The position numbers and the translations under genes were made by a program. Positions 51,833 to 61,036 of a stretch of DNA of 64,000 nt are shown here, in pieces. This stretch comes from Paracoccaceae bacterium (GTDB lineage Bacteria > Pseudomonadota > Alphaproteobacteria > Rhodobacterales > Rhodobacteraceae): the NCBI GenBank assembly GCA_024742405.1, contig JANSYP010000010.1, positions 1 to 64,000 on the forward strand. Direction: 5' to 3'. Numbering within the stretch: position 1 is the first letter of the stretch; each line of letters starts with the position of its first letter. Below the pieces are notes generated by a model, which saw only the letters and a list, made by a program, of their open reading frames with translations, made no database searches and was not told where the DNA came from.

Positions 51833-53362
51833 CTAGGTGGCCTTGTCGCTCTTGCCCGCCACGATCCGGTCGAGGATCAGCGCACAGAAGAGGATCGCGA
51901 GACCCGCAAGGATACCCTGCCCGGCGGCCGCATATTGCAGCGCCTCCAGCACGTCCTCGCCCAGCCCCTTGGCACCAATGAGCGACGCGACCACCACCAT
52001 TGCCAGCGACAGCAGGATCGTCTGGTTCACGCCGGCCATGATCGTCTTCGCCGCCAGCGGCAGGTCGACGCGCCAGAGCAGGTAGCGCGGCGTCGCGCCA
52101 AAGGCCATAGCGGCCTCGCGCACGGCGCCAGGCACCTGCTGCAGCCCGAGCACCGTGAAGCGGATCACAGGCGGGCTGCCGAAGATCATGGTGGCCACGA
52201 CGCCCGCGGGCTTGCCCGAGCCGATGAAGGCGACCACGGGGATCAGATAGACGAAGGATGGCATCGACTGCATGAAATCAAGGATGGGGCGGACCACGGC
52301 AAAGACCTTTGGCCGCCGCGCGCAATAGATCCCCAGCGGGATGCCGAAGCTGATCGAAATCAGCGCCGCGGCCCCGAGCAGTGCCACGGTCGTCATCGCC
52401 TTTTCCCAGAAGTCGAGCAGGCCCAGATAGGCCAGCGCCGCACCGGTGAAAATCGCGACCCGGGGGCCCGCCGACAGGTAGGCCAGCATGACGATGACCA
52501 GCGCCACGACGGGCCAGGGGGTCTGGACCAGCACCACCTCGATCGCGTCGAGCAGCGTCCGCATGCCGTAGGTGATGCTGTCAAAGAACCCGCGCCCGAC
52601 ATCCTTGGTCCAGTCGAACGCCGCCTGCACCCCGTCGCCGACATTCAGCCGCCAGTTGCGGTTGGTCGGAAACTCGTTGAGCAGTGCGAAGGCATCGGGC
52701 TGGGCGAACTTTACCATCGACAGGATGCCCGTGACGGCAAAGAGCCCGCAGGCCACCATCAGCCGCTGGGGCGACCAGCCATGGGCCACGCTGCGGTCCG
52801 ACCGCCAGCGCGCGAACTGGCCCTCGAGCGTCCAGTTGGCGAGCGCCGCCGCGGCGAACTTGAACAGCAGCAGCAGGCCGAGACCGAAGGCAAGAAAGCC
52901 AAGGCCGGTCGCGTCGGCCTGGGCTGCAGCTGCCTGGGCATCAGCAAGCGCGGTTTCCAGCGAGGCCGCAGCGCGCTGCAGCGCATCGAGCGAGCCGGAT
53001 CCGGAGGATTCCGCGGCCGCGATCTGCTGGCGGCGCAATTCCAGCGTCTCGGCGATGCTCGCCGCACGCTCGCGCTGTTCGCGCCCGAGATCGCCGAAGA
53101 GCCCCTTGCCGATCTGAATGAGCGCGAAGGTCTCCAGAATCATGAAGCCCAGAAACCAGTTCCAGAGCCCCCGTGCGCCGAACCAGACCGGGCCGAGCAG
53201 ACCCGCGGCCATGTTCAGGGTGAAACGGTAACCCGGCGCCTCCATCACATAGGCGAAGACCTTGCGGTAATAGTCTGCGCTGCGGCCGACGAAATCATCG
53301 ACCAGCGCGTCGAGCCGTTCTGCCGTTTCGGGGCGGATTGTGACTTGGCTGTCGTCTTTCAT
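51833..53362 (-). CDS. Betaine-type ABC transporter permease with long N-terminal extension
   Basis: The 509-residue protein is a ProW-like permease. The C-terminal 280 residues carry the binding-protein-dependent domain (GLQQVPGAVREAAMAFGATP is the EAA loop; LSLAMVVVASLIGAKGLGED is typical). The first 220 residues are unusual: membrane segments near 55-80 are followed by a charged helical segment of about 65 residues, alanine-rich and likely coiled coil (ASIAETLELRRQQIAAAESS and LETALADAQAAAAQADATGL), and another membrane helix. Family permeases are mostly 280-390 residues. Its start overlaps the ATPase stop. Confidence 0.88.
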   Translation of the reverse strand: MKDDSQVTIRPETAERLDALVDDFVGRSADYYRKVFAYVMEAPGYRFTLNMAAGLLGPVWFGARGLWNWFLGFMILETFALIQIGKGLFGDLGREQRERAASIAETLELRRQQIAAAESSGSGSLDALQRAAASLETALADAQAAAAQADATGLGFLAFGLGLLLLFKFAAAALANWTLEGQFARWRSDRSVAHGWSPQRLMVACGLFAVTGILSMVKFAQPDAFALLNEFPTNRNWRLNVGDGVQAAFDWTKDVGRGFFDSITYGMRTLLDAIEVVLVQTPWPVVALVIVMLAYLSAGPRVAIFTGAALAYLGLLDFWEKAMTTVALLGAAALISISFGIPLGIYCARRPKVFAVVRPILDFMQSMPSFVYLIPVVAFIGSGKPAGVVATMIFGSPPVIRFTVLGLQQVPGAVREAAMAFGATPRYLLWRVDLPLAAKTIMAGVNQTILLSLAMVVVASLIGAKGLGEDVLEALQYAAAGQGILAGLAILFCALILDRIVAGKSDKAT

Positions 53363-54408
53363 GCCTGGCTCTCCTGAATCGCGCGGATCAGTCCGACCCT
53401 GTTGATGACGCCCACGGTCTTGCCGTCGTCGACCACCGCGACGACGCCGTGCCCGTCGGTGGCCAGCGACATCAGATCGCTCAGATCCATCTCGGGATGC
53501 GCCTCATGGACATCCTCAGGGACCGATCCGTGCTTCGCTTCGAACTCGTCCACCGGCTTCATCACCGAATGGGCAAAGATCATCTTGAGCTTGGAGATCC
53601 CGGCCACGAAATCGGCGACATACTCGTCCGCGGGGTTGAGTATGATCTCTTCCGGCGTGCCGATCTGGACGATCCGCCCGTCCTTCATGATGGCAATGCG
53701 GTTGCCGATGCGGATCGCCTCATCAAGGTCGTGGGTGATGAACATCGTGGTCTTCTTGAGCGTCTGGCTGAGCGCCATGAACTGGTCCTGAAGCTGCTTG
53801 CGGATCAGCGGATCGAGCGCCGAGAAGGGCTCGTCCATCAGCAGGATCTCGGGGTCCGCCGCAATCGCGCGGGCCAGCCCGACGCGCTGCTGCATGCCGC
53901 CGGACAACTCGTGGGCGTATTTGTCCTCCCAGCCGGTCAGATCGACCAGGGACAGCACGCGGTCGGCCTCCTCCCAGCGGCGCGCCTTGCCGGTGCCGCG
54001 GATCTCCAGCGGCATTGCGACGTTGTCGCGCACGGTCCGGTGCGGCATCAGCCCGAAATTCTGGAACACCATCGCCACGCGGCGATTGCGCAGGTCGCGC
54101 AGGCCCTCCGCGTCCAGTTTCATCACGTCATCGTCGCCGATCAGGATCTGGCCCGCCGTAGGCTCCAGCAATCGGTTCACATGGCGCACCAGGGTCGATT
54201 TGCCGGACCCCGAAAGGCCCATGACGCAAAAGAGCTCGCCCGCCTCGATCTGAAAGGTCGCGTCCGCCACGCCGACGACGCAGCCAAAGCGCGACAGCAC
54301 CTCCGGCTTTCCCAGCCCCTCGGCATGGATCGCGGCGAGCGCTTCGTCCGCGCGTTCCCCGAAGACCTTCCAGACGCCCCTCGCGTCGATCGCTATCTCT
54401 TGACCCAT
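53359..54408 (-). CDS. Betaine-type ABC transporter ATP-binding protein with CBS region
   Basis: The protein of 349 residues is ProV-like: Walker A GLSGSGKST, signature LSGGMQQRVGLARAI, Walker B ILLMDEPFSAL, H-loop FITHDLDEA, and at the end one CBS-type repeat (DLMSLATDGHGVVAVVDDGK and VGVINRVGLIRAIQE). It energises quaternary-amine uptake with the permease and binding protein. It lies 61 bp downstream of the binding-protein gene. Confidence 0.92.
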   Translation of the reverse strand: MGQEIAIDARGVWKVFGERADEALAAIHAEGLGKPEVLSRFGCVVGVADATFQIEAGELFCVMGLSGSGKSTLVRHVNRLLEPTAGQILIGDDDVMKLDAEGLRDLRNRRVAMVFQNFGLMPHRTVRDNVAMPLEIRGTGKARRWEEADRVLSLVDLTGWEDKYAHELSGGMQQRVGLARAIAADPEILLMDEPFSALDPLIRKQLQDQFMALSQTLKKTTMFITHDLDEAIRIGNRIAIMKDGRIVQIGTPEEIILNPADEYVADFVAGISKLKMIFAHSVMKPVDEFEAKHGSVPEDVHEAHPEMDLSDLMSLATDGHGVVAVVDDGKTVGVINRVGLIRAIQESQA

Positions 54409-54469
54409 GGTGCCCCCGCATCCGTTCTGGAGAAATGCCCCGCGCCGGCGTGGCGCGGGGACCGTGGCA

Positions 54470-55438
54470 TCAGTTCAGTCCGAGCCAGCCATCGATCGTG
54501 TCGCTGTTCTCGGCGATCCAGTCGCCGACCACCGTGTCGATCTCGTTGCCTTGCACGACCACCTCATAGGTCAGGCCCGACAGCGTATCGGCATCCATGT
54601 CGATATTCGCCAGGAAGGAAGCCGCGGCCGCGTTGCGGTCCTCGAGCGACTTCGAGTAGGCCACCTTGACGGTTTTGACCTCGTCGCCGGTGAAGACGCT
54701 GGATTTGTTGAACCAGTCGGCGTCCTCGTCCGGCGTGACCATGGCGTACTGGGCCGGATCGTAGTCGGGCTCTTCGATCATCGTGACGTCGTAGAGCGCG
54801 TGGACGTAGTGCGGCTCATAGCAATAGAACACCACGCCCTCCTTGCGGTCGACCGCATCCTTGAGCCGGGCGTAGAAGACCGTTTCGTCCTCGGTCGTGG
54901 GCTCCAGGAACGTATCGATCCCGTAGTCGCGCACCTTGACCTGATGCACGCTGGTCGAGGCCCATCCCGGCGCGCCGACCCAGATCTCGCCCATGCCGTT
55001 GCCGTCGCTGTCGAACAGCGTCTGGGCGTCGGGCGTGCCGAGATCGAAGACCGACCGGATATTATGCTCTTCGGCCATGTAGGTCGGAGTGCAAAAGCCC
55101 GTGCGGCCCTCGTAGAACCCTTCGGACAGCGCGACCGTGCCCTTTTGATCGACATATTCATCGACAAAGGATTGCTGGTTCGGCAGCCAGACGTCGGGAT
55201 GCACGTCGATATCGCCGCGCCCGCCATCCATGGCAGCAAAGATCACCGCATTCGCGCCCGGGGCATAGTCAACCTGCCCGCCGAGCCGTGTTTCGATCAC
55301 TTGGCCGATCAGGTTCGCCATGATCTTCGCCCCGGGCCAGCTCGGCTCGCCCACCATGACCTTGTCTTGTGCCGAGGCGGACGGTGCTGCGGCCGCCAGG
55401 ATCATCGCCGACAGAGCGGCGGCTCCGATGGTCTTCAT
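54470..55438 (-). CDS. Betaine-type ABC transporter substrate-binding protein
   Basis: The 322-residue protein has a signal peptide (to about 23, APSASAQD) and an OpuAC/ProX domain: MVGEPSWPGAKIMANLIGQV, GDIDVHPDVWLPNQQSFVDE and WVGAPGWASTSVHQVKVRDY. Its tryptophan and tyrosine residues (PSWPG, GAPGWAS, YCYEPHYVH) could form the aromatic cage that binds quaternary ammonium groups. It is followed by its ATPase and permease and preceded by the DUF1989-GcvT gene, which suggests uptake of the substrate of that enzyme. Confidence 0.9.
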   Translation of the reverse strand: MKTIGAAALSAMILAAAAPSASAQDKVMVGEPSWPGAKIMANLIGQVIETRLGGQVDYAPGANAVIFAAMDGGRGDIDVHPDVWLPNQQSFVDEYVDQKGTVALSEGFYEGRTGFCTPTYMAEEHNIRSVFDLGTPDAQTLFDSDGNGMGEIWVGAPGWASTSVHQVKVRDYGIDTFLEPTTEDETVFYARLKDAVDRKEGVVFYCYEPHYVHALYDVTMIEEPDYDPAQYAMVTPDEDADWFNKSSVFTGDEVKTVKVAYSKSLEDRNAAAASFLANIDMDADTLSGLTYEVVVQGNEIDTVVGDWIAENSDTIDGWLGLN

Positions 55439-55488
55439 GTTGCTCTCTCCTGTTGCTCTCGGTTCTTTGGTTTGGGGACCCGCGCCGC

Positions 55489-57813
55489 TCAGGCGCGCGT
55501 CCGCTCGCGTTTGGGATCGATGAAAGGCACCGAAGCGACGGTGGCGCTGAGCCGCTTCATCCGTCCGTCCATGCGCCCGACATCCAGGGCCGTTCCGTCA
55601 GTGGCGTGTTCCACCGCGATCCGTGCCATGGCGATGCCGCATTCCAGACTGGGCGACCGGGTGGCCGAGGTCACGACGCCGACCTGCCGCTCGCCCGCCA
55701 GTACGGGGGCGCCGTGGGGCGGAACGTCGTCGCCTGCCATCAGCAGGCCCTTGAGCAGCCGTCGGGGATCGCGGGCATTGCGCTCCAGCGCGGCGCGGCC
55801 GACGAAGGCGTCCTTGCGCATGTCCACGGCAAAACCGAGGCCCGCCTCGAACGCATCGACGCCGGGGGCGAACTCATGGCCCGCCGCGGCCAGCCCGGCC
55901 TCGATCCGGATGGTTTCCAGCGCGTCGGTGCCCATGGGTGTGATGCCCAGATCCGCGCCCGCCGCCATCACCGCATCCCAGACCTCCAGCGCGTCGGACT
56001 TCGCACAGAAAAGCTCATAGCCGAGCTCGCCCGTATAACCCGAACGCGACAGCATGAAGGGCCGCCCGTCGCGATCATGGAGCCGCGCCATGGTCACGCC
56101 GAACCATTTCACATGCTCCAGCGCCGGTACGCCGGGATGGGTGTGGACGATCCGTGCCAGCAGCTCGCGCGACCGCGGCCCCTGCAGCGCAAGGTTCGGG
56201 AGCGCGCTGCCCATGGCCGTGATGCGGACCTGCAGGCCCGCGGCCTCGGCCAGGGCACCCAGCTGCCGCGCGCTCGCCTCGCTGCCGCAGCACCAGCGGA
56301 AGAGATGCTCGCCCAGCCGGAATAGCGTACCGTCGTCGATCACCTCGCCCTGCTCGTCGCACATCAGCGCATAGGTGCCGCGCCAGACCGCGAGCCTCGC
56401 GATGTCCCGCGTCATCGCCTGTTGCAGCAGCCGTTCCGCGTCCGGGCCGACAATGTCGTATTTGCGCAGCCCGCTCATGTCCTGCAGCGTCACCGCGTTG
56501 CGGCAGGCCCAGTATTCGCCGAGCGTTCCCACCTCGGGAAAGGTCACCGCCGCCCAGAGGTCGCGAGCTGGCGCGAATTGCTGTGTCAGGGTTTCCAGCC
56601 GGGGGTGAAAGGCGGAGTCCTCGCTGATGGCCACCGGCGCATCCTCTCTCTCGCGATAGGCAACGGCGCGGCGCACCCGCGTCTTGGGCCCGTAGATCCG
56701 GACATGGATATCGGTCGGGTTCCAGCCATTGATCGGATCGATATCGTCCGGGCAGGCGGTGGAGACACAGACCAAGTCGTCGAGCGCCCGCATCGCCACA
56801 TAGTCGCCCGGGCGCGACCAGGCCTCTTCGACCTGGATGCGGTTGTCGGCCCGGTCGATCCAGGAGTTGAAGAAGAAATTGATCGCGGGCCAGGCCGCCC
56901 GTGCCCTGACACCGTAGTCGGCCATCTCAGCACTGATATTGTCCGAACAGTTCACATGGCCCGGAAAGCCGCGTTCCTCGTAGCCGCGCGCGGTGCAGGC
57001 CAGCGCGAACGTGTCGTGGCGCCCCACCGTGTCCTGCACCAGCGACAGCATCGGGCGCATGTCGCTGTCGACGAACTTGTCGAAGAGCCCGGGCCGGGGA
57101 TAGGCGCCGCCGACGACCGTCCGGGTCACGGTGCTGTCGATCATCTGCTCCAGCCCCTGGTCCAGGCCGGCGCTGCGAAAGGCCATGAAGTCGGAGCATT
57201 GCTGCCCCTCGGCGTCGATGATCTGGACGACCTCACCCTTGCGCAGCCGGTAGGCTCGTGCCGTCGCGCGGGAGACGGTGAATTCCTCGCGCATGGGGCC
57301 GAGCGGCGGCGGCAGGCTTAGCGTGCTCACACGGGCGGGTTGATGGACGACCTCCACTGGTGCCGAGGCTGCTCCGCAGACGAGATCGCCGGGGACCGCG
57401 CCCGACAGCAACCAGACGTCGCAGGGGGTGGCCGCCTTCAGCACCAGGATCTCGGCCTCCGGGTCGAGCCGCGCCACCGGGGGATCGCGGTCCGATGTGC
57501 CGCCCTGACCCGCGATCCAGCCCCGCATCGGGGTCGTGTCCGTCACCGTCGGGTCGCGCTGCGCCGCGCCGGTCAGGCCGAGTGCGCCGAGCGCATCCGC
57601 GCCGCGATCGTCAAACGCCGCGATCCAGACCGGCGGCCCCATGGGCAGTCCGCGCACCGAGATCACGTCGCCTGCAGCCAGCCGGACCTGGCGTGCACCC
57701 CGCGGCGGCAGAGGCAGGGCGGTCGGAGCCGCTCCGGGAAATCCCGGAAATGCCCGCGCACCAGTCGCGGACTCGATATTGCTGAATTGCCGGATCAAAC
57801 CGGGTGAAAACAT
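55489..57813 (-). CDS. DUF1989-GcvT fusion enzyme (aminomethyltransferase family)
   Basis: The protein of 774 residues has an N-terminal unknown part, a DUF1989 (urea-carboxylase-associated) domain at about 170-365 (CSDFMAFRSAGLDQGLEQMI; GYEERGFPGHVNCSDNISAE; CVSTACPDDIDPINGWNPTD), and a complete GcvT/DmdA-like domain at about 400-770 (LQDMSGLRKYDIVGPDAERL; SRSGYTGELGYELFCAKSDA; DALETIRIEAGLAAAGHEF). GcvT folds move a methyl or methylene group to tetrahydrofolate. With a betaine transporter alongside, demethylation of a methylated amine is a fair inference. ATG 57813 is taken over a TTG at 57837, which would extend the protein to the edge of the operator. Confidence 0.85.
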   Translation of the reverse strand: MFSPGLIRQFSNIESATGARAFPGFPGAAPTALPLPPRGARQVRLAAGDVISVRGLPMGPPVWIAAFDDRGADALGALGLTGAAQRDPTVTDTTPMRGWIAGQGGTSDRDPPVARLDPEAEILVLKAATPCDVWLLSGAVPGDLVCGAASAPVEVVHQPARVSTLSLPPPLGPMREEFTVSRATARAYRLRKGEVVQIIDAEGQQCSDFMAFRSAGLDQGLEQMIDSTVTRTVVGGAYPRPGLFDKFVDSDMRPMLSLVQDTVGRHDTFALACTARGYEERGFPGHVNCSDNISAEMADYGVRARAAWPAINFFFNSWIDRADNRIQVEEAWSRPGDYVAMRALDDLVCVSTACPDDIDPINGWNPTDIHVRIYGPKTRVRRAVAYREREDAPVAISEDSAFHPRLETLTQQFAPARDLWAAVTFPEVGTLGEYWACRNAVTLQDMSGLRKYDIVGPDAERLLQQAMTRDIARLAVWRGTYALMCDEQGEVIDDGTLFRLGEHLFRWCCGSEASARQLGALAEAAGLQVRITAMGSALPNLALQGPRSRELLARIVHTHPGVPALEHVKWFGVTMARLHDRDGRPFMLSRSGYTGELGYELFCAKSDALEVWDAVMAAGADLGITPMGTDALETIRIEAGLAAAGHEFAPGVDAFEAGLGFAVDMRKDAFVGRAALERNARDPRRLLKGLLMAGDDVPPHGAPVLAGERQVGVVTSATRSPSLECGIAMARIAVEHATDGTALDVGRMDGRMKRLSATVASVPFIDPKRERTRA

Positions 57814-57837
57814 CGCTTCGGCCCCTGCGAATCGCAA

Positions 57838-57851
57838 TGTAACTAGTTACA
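57838..57851. promoter_or_regulatory. Perfect 14-bp palindrome, LacI-type operator candidate
   Basis: TGTAACTAGTTACA is fully self-complementary. It lies 25 bp upstream of the GcvT-fusion start and 78 bp upstream of the divergent LacI-family gene, in a 115-bp shared control region. A LacI-family dimer is the obvious ligand. The central TA rather than CG is less common for the family. Confidence 0.65.
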
Positions 57852-57928
57852 AAGAGTCTCGCGGCGGCTTTGACCTGTCAATGATTGATGCGGTAAGGCT
57901 GGCAGATGCGAGCAAAAGGGCATGGTGT

Positions 57929-58948
57929 TTGACGCAAAAAGTGACACGCAAGAGGCGCGCGACGCTGCGCGACGTTGCTCAGGCCGCGGAGGTTTCGGTT
58001 GCCACGGTATCGCGGGTGCTGAATGCCCCGGCCACGGTCTCGCCGATCACGCGGGAGCGTGTGGAGGGGGCCATCGACAATCTGCGGTTCATGCGCAGTC
58101 CGGCCGCCCGCGCGATCAATTCCGGCCGCACCCGCGCCGTCGCGGCGCTGGTCCCGACTCTCGATCACGCGATCTTCGCGCGCTTTCTGGGCGCGATGGA
58201 AACCCGGCTGGGCGAGCTCGGCCTGTCGCTGCTGGTCGCCACAACCGGTGGAGACCCGGATCTTGAGGAGCGTAAGGCCTGGGGGCTGGTGGAGATCGGG
58301 GCCGAAGGGCTGATCGTCTCCGGTGTCTCCCACAGCACCGGGCTCGACCGTCTCGCCGACCGCCATGACCTGCCGATCGTTGCGACCTCCTTTTTCGACC
58401 CCGACGCCACAATGCCGACCATCGGCTATGACAATCGGGCCGTGGCGCGGACCGCGCTCGATCATCTGACCGCTCTCGGCCACCGGCGGATCGGCGTTAT
58501 CCACGGGCCGCTGGAGGGCAATGACCGCACCCAGGCGCGGCTCGATGCGCTGAAGGCGTCGTCTGATCGCGCCCAACTGAGCTTTCATGCGGGTGATCTC
58601 GGGGTCGGGGGCGGCTGCCGTGCCACCGCCGCGGCGCTCGCACTGCCGGACCGTCCCACAGCACTGCTCTGCCTGTCGGACGTGATCGCCCTCGGCGCGA
58701 TGTTCGAACTACAGCGCGCAGGTCTCGGCATACCCGGTGACATGTCGGTGATCGGTATCGACGATCTCTCCTGGTCCAAACACAGTGCGCCCGGTCTGAC
58801 ATCGGTCAGCCTGCCGGTCTCCGAGATGGGGGCCGAGGCCGCCGCGGCCCTGGCCTCCTGGATCGAAACGCAGGAACGGCCCGACCACCGCATCCTCTCC
58901 CACCTGCTGGTTCCGCGCGGCTCCACCGGCCCGCCCTCCGGGGTGTGA
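57929..58948 (+). CDS. LacI-family transcriptional regulator
   Basis: The protein of 339 residues has a LacI HTH and hinge (about 10-60: ATLRDVAQAAEVSVATVSRV, LNAPATVSPITRERVEGAID) and a periplasmic-binding-protein-like effector domain (about 70-335: ALVPTLDHAIFARFLGAMET, ALGHRRIGVIHGPLEGNDRT, LLCLSDVIALGAMFELQRAG). The TTG at 57929 has AAAAGGG upstream and gives the usual family length; an ATG at 57881 lacks a ribosome site. It is divergent from the GcvT-transporter operon and probably represses it through the palindrome at 57838. Confidence 0.9.
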   Translation: MTQKVTRKRRATLRDVAQAAEVSVATVSRVLNAPATVSPITRERVEGAIDNLRFMRSPAARAINSGRTRAVAALVPTLDHAIFARFLGAMETRLGELGLSLLVATTGGDPDLEERKAWGLVEIGAEGLIVSGVSHSTGLDRLADRHDLPIVATSFFDPDATMPTIGYDNRAVARTALDHLTALGHRRIGVIHGPLEGNDRTQARLDALKASSDRAQLSFHAGDLGVGGGCRATAAALALPDRPTALLCLSDVIALGAMFELQRAGLGIPGDMSVIGIDDLSWSKHSAPGLTSVSLPVSEMGAEAAAALASWIETQERPDHRILSHLLVPRGSTGPPSGV

Positions 58949-59035
58949 CGGCATGCGCACCTGCGCCTGTCGGCTTGGCCTTGTTCCATCCCGGCGGGAA
59001 AGCTAGGTCACAGGGAAACCACGCGGAGGGCGCTC

Positions 59036-60022
59036 ATGTCCAAGATGCTCACGATCTTCGGCGGCTCCGGCTTTGTCGGGCGCTACATCACGCGCCGCAT
59101 GGCCAAGGCGGGTTGGCGCGTCCGCGTCGCGGTGCGGCGCCCGAACGAGGCGCTCTTCGTCAAGACCTATGGGGTCGTCGGCCAGGTGGAGCCTGTCTTC
59201 TGCAATATCCGCGACGACGCGTCGGTGGCCGCGGTGCTGACCGAGGCCGATGCCGTCGTCAATTGCGTGGGTATCCTCAACGAGACCGGCAAGAACCGGT
59301 TCGACAGCGTTCAGGGCGAAGGCGCGACCCGGATCGCCCGCCTCGCGTCCGAGGCCGGGATCACCTCCATGGTGCAGCTCTCGGCCATCGGGGCCGATAC
59401 CGAGAGTGATAGCGATTACGCGCGGACAAAGGCGGAAGGCGAGGCCGGCGTTCTGCGCTACATGCCTGCTGCGATGATCCTGCGTCCCTCGATCATCTTC
59501 GGTCCCGAAGACCAGTTCTTCAACCGCTTCGCCGGCATGGCCCGTTCGGGCCCCGTGGTGCCGGTCGTCGGCGCCGAGACGAAATTCCAGCCTGTTTATG
59601 TCGATGACGTGGCCCAGGCGGCAGAGAAATACCTGCTCGGTCAGGCGCCCGGCGGTATCTACGAGCTTGGTGGGCCCGAAGTGAAGAGCTTCCGCGCGCT
59701 CATGGAGATGATGCTCCAGATGATCCGCCGTCGCCGTATCGTCATGTCGGTGCCGATGTTCGCCGGACGGATAATGGGGACGGGCTTCGATCTGTTGCAG
59801 ACCGTCAGCCTCGGGGTGATCGAGAACAAGATGATCACTCGCGACCAGGTCAGAAACCTCGCGCGCGACAGTATCGTGGCGCCGGAGGCGCGCGGCTTTG
59901 CGGATCTCGGCATCACGCCCACGGCGATGGAGGCCGTGCTGCCCGATTATCTCTGGCGGTTCCGGCCCGAGGGTCAGTACGCGACCCAGATCGACAGCGC
60001 TGAGAACCTCAAATCGGACTGA
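59036..60022 (+). CDS. Complex I NDUFA9-like NAD(P)-binding protein
   Basis: The protein of 328 residues is an atypical short-chain dehydrogenase: the Rossmann start LTIFGGSGFVGRYITRRMAK carries the GGSGFVG dinucleotide loop, then NCVGILNETGKNRFDSVQGE, YARTKAEGEAGVLRYMPAAM and ILRPSIIFGPEDQFFNRFA. It resembles the NDUFA9 accessory subunit of complex I found in alphaproteobacteria. It is probably bound to the membrane complex rather than acting as a free enzyme. GGAGGG lies upstream of the ATG. Confidence 0.88.
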   Translation: MSKMLTIFGGSGFVGRYITRRMAKAGWRVRVAVRRPNEALFVKTYGVVGQVEPVFCNIRDDASVAAVLTEADAVVNCVGILNETGKNRFDSVQGEGATRIARLASEAGITSMVQLSAIGADTESDSDYARTKAEGEAGVLRYMPAAMILRPSIIFGPEDQFFNRFAGMARSGPVVPVVGAETKFQPVYVDDVAQAAEKYLLGQAPGGIYELGGPEVKSFRALMEMMLQMIRRRRIVMSVPMFAGRIMGTGFDLLQTVSLGVIENKMITRDQVRNLARDSIVAPEARGFADLGITPTAMEAVLPDYLWRFRPEGQYATQIDSAENLKSD

Positions 60023-60046
60023 GCCGGGCGCGAGCGTTGGTCTGGT

Positions 60047-60859
60047 CTACCAGCCGTAGCCGTAGGCCAGCACCAGCAGCACAACGCCCAGGACGACCCT
60101 GTAGATCACGTAAGGCGTGAAGCTCACCGACTTCAGCAGACGGAACATCAGCGCCAGTGCGGCCAGGGCCGACAGAAAGGCAAATCCGGCCGCGATGGCA
60201 CCGTCTCGGGCCGCTTGCATGTCGGCCTCGCCGATCACATCGACCGCGAGCAGGAGCCCCGCCATGGCAATCGTCGGGATCGACATCAGCATCGCCAGCC
60301 GGGCGCCGTCTTCGCGGCTGTAGCCCAGTCTGCGGGCCGCGGTGATCGTGATGCCCGACCGCGAGGTGCCGGGGATCAGTGCCAGCACCTGCCAGAGCCC
60401 CATGATGAGGGCATCCTTGAGCGTCCATTGCTCCGCTCGCCGGGACTCGGCCCCGGTCTGGTCGGCCCAGTAGAGCACCAGGCCGAAGCCCAGCATCGTC
60501 CAGCCGATAACCGCGGTGGAGCGCAGCGCCTCGTCGAATCCCGAGAGTTTCAGCGCACCGCCGGCGATGACCACCGGGACCGTTGCCACCAGCAGGCAGA
60601 GCGCCAGAAACCCACCGCGGCTGGTGACCTGGCCGCGCAGCAGCTCTCCGGTCCCGAAAAACGCCAGTTTCACGTCGCTCCAGAAGTAGATCACCACCGC
60701 GAAAAGCGTGCCGACATGGACGGCCACATCAATGGCGAGTCCCTGGTCCTGTGTCCCGGTGAGGTTCGGAAACAGGATCAAATGCCCCGAAGACGAGATT
60801 GGGAGGAACTCGGTCACGCCCTGGATGACTGCGAGAAGGAAGAGATGAAAAAGAGGCAT
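60047..60859 (-). CDS. uppP: Undecaprenyl-diphosphatase
   Basis: UppP (BacA) dephosphorylates undecaprenyl diphosphate to recycle the lipid carrier for peptidoglycan. The 270-residue protein has about eight membrane helices and the two catalytic motifs, QGVTEFLPISSSGHL (residues 14-28) with Glu and Ser, and LIPGTSRSGITITAARRLGY with the arginine. It is convergent with the NDUFA9-like gene, 24 bp between stops. No clear ribosome site precedes its ATG. Confidence 0.95.
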   Translation of the reverse strand: MPLFHLFLLAVIQGVTEFLPISSSGHLILFPNLTGTQDQGLAIDVAVHVGTLFAVVIYFWSDVKLAFFGTGELLRGQVTSRGGFLALCLLVATVPVVIAGGALKLSGFDEALRSTAVIGWTMLGFGLVLYWADQTGAESRRAEQWTLKDALIMGLWQVLALIPGTSRSGITITAARRLGYSREDGARLAMLMSIPTIAMAGLLLAVDVIGEADMQAARDGAIAAGFAFLSALAALALMFRLLKSVSFTPYVIYRVVLGVVLLVLAYGYGW

Positions 60860-61036
60860 TTATATGAGAACCAGATACTTGCTCATCACTATGTCAGCGA
60901 GCATGACTTAAAATACACAAAAAGCCACGGCGATGCAGAGATTATCGATTTTTCTCTCGCACATGGGTAACTCTTTCTGACTTTTCTTTTCGCCGACACT
61001 CTAGTATCTCCCACGCGTTGGCCTGGGAGGCGTACA

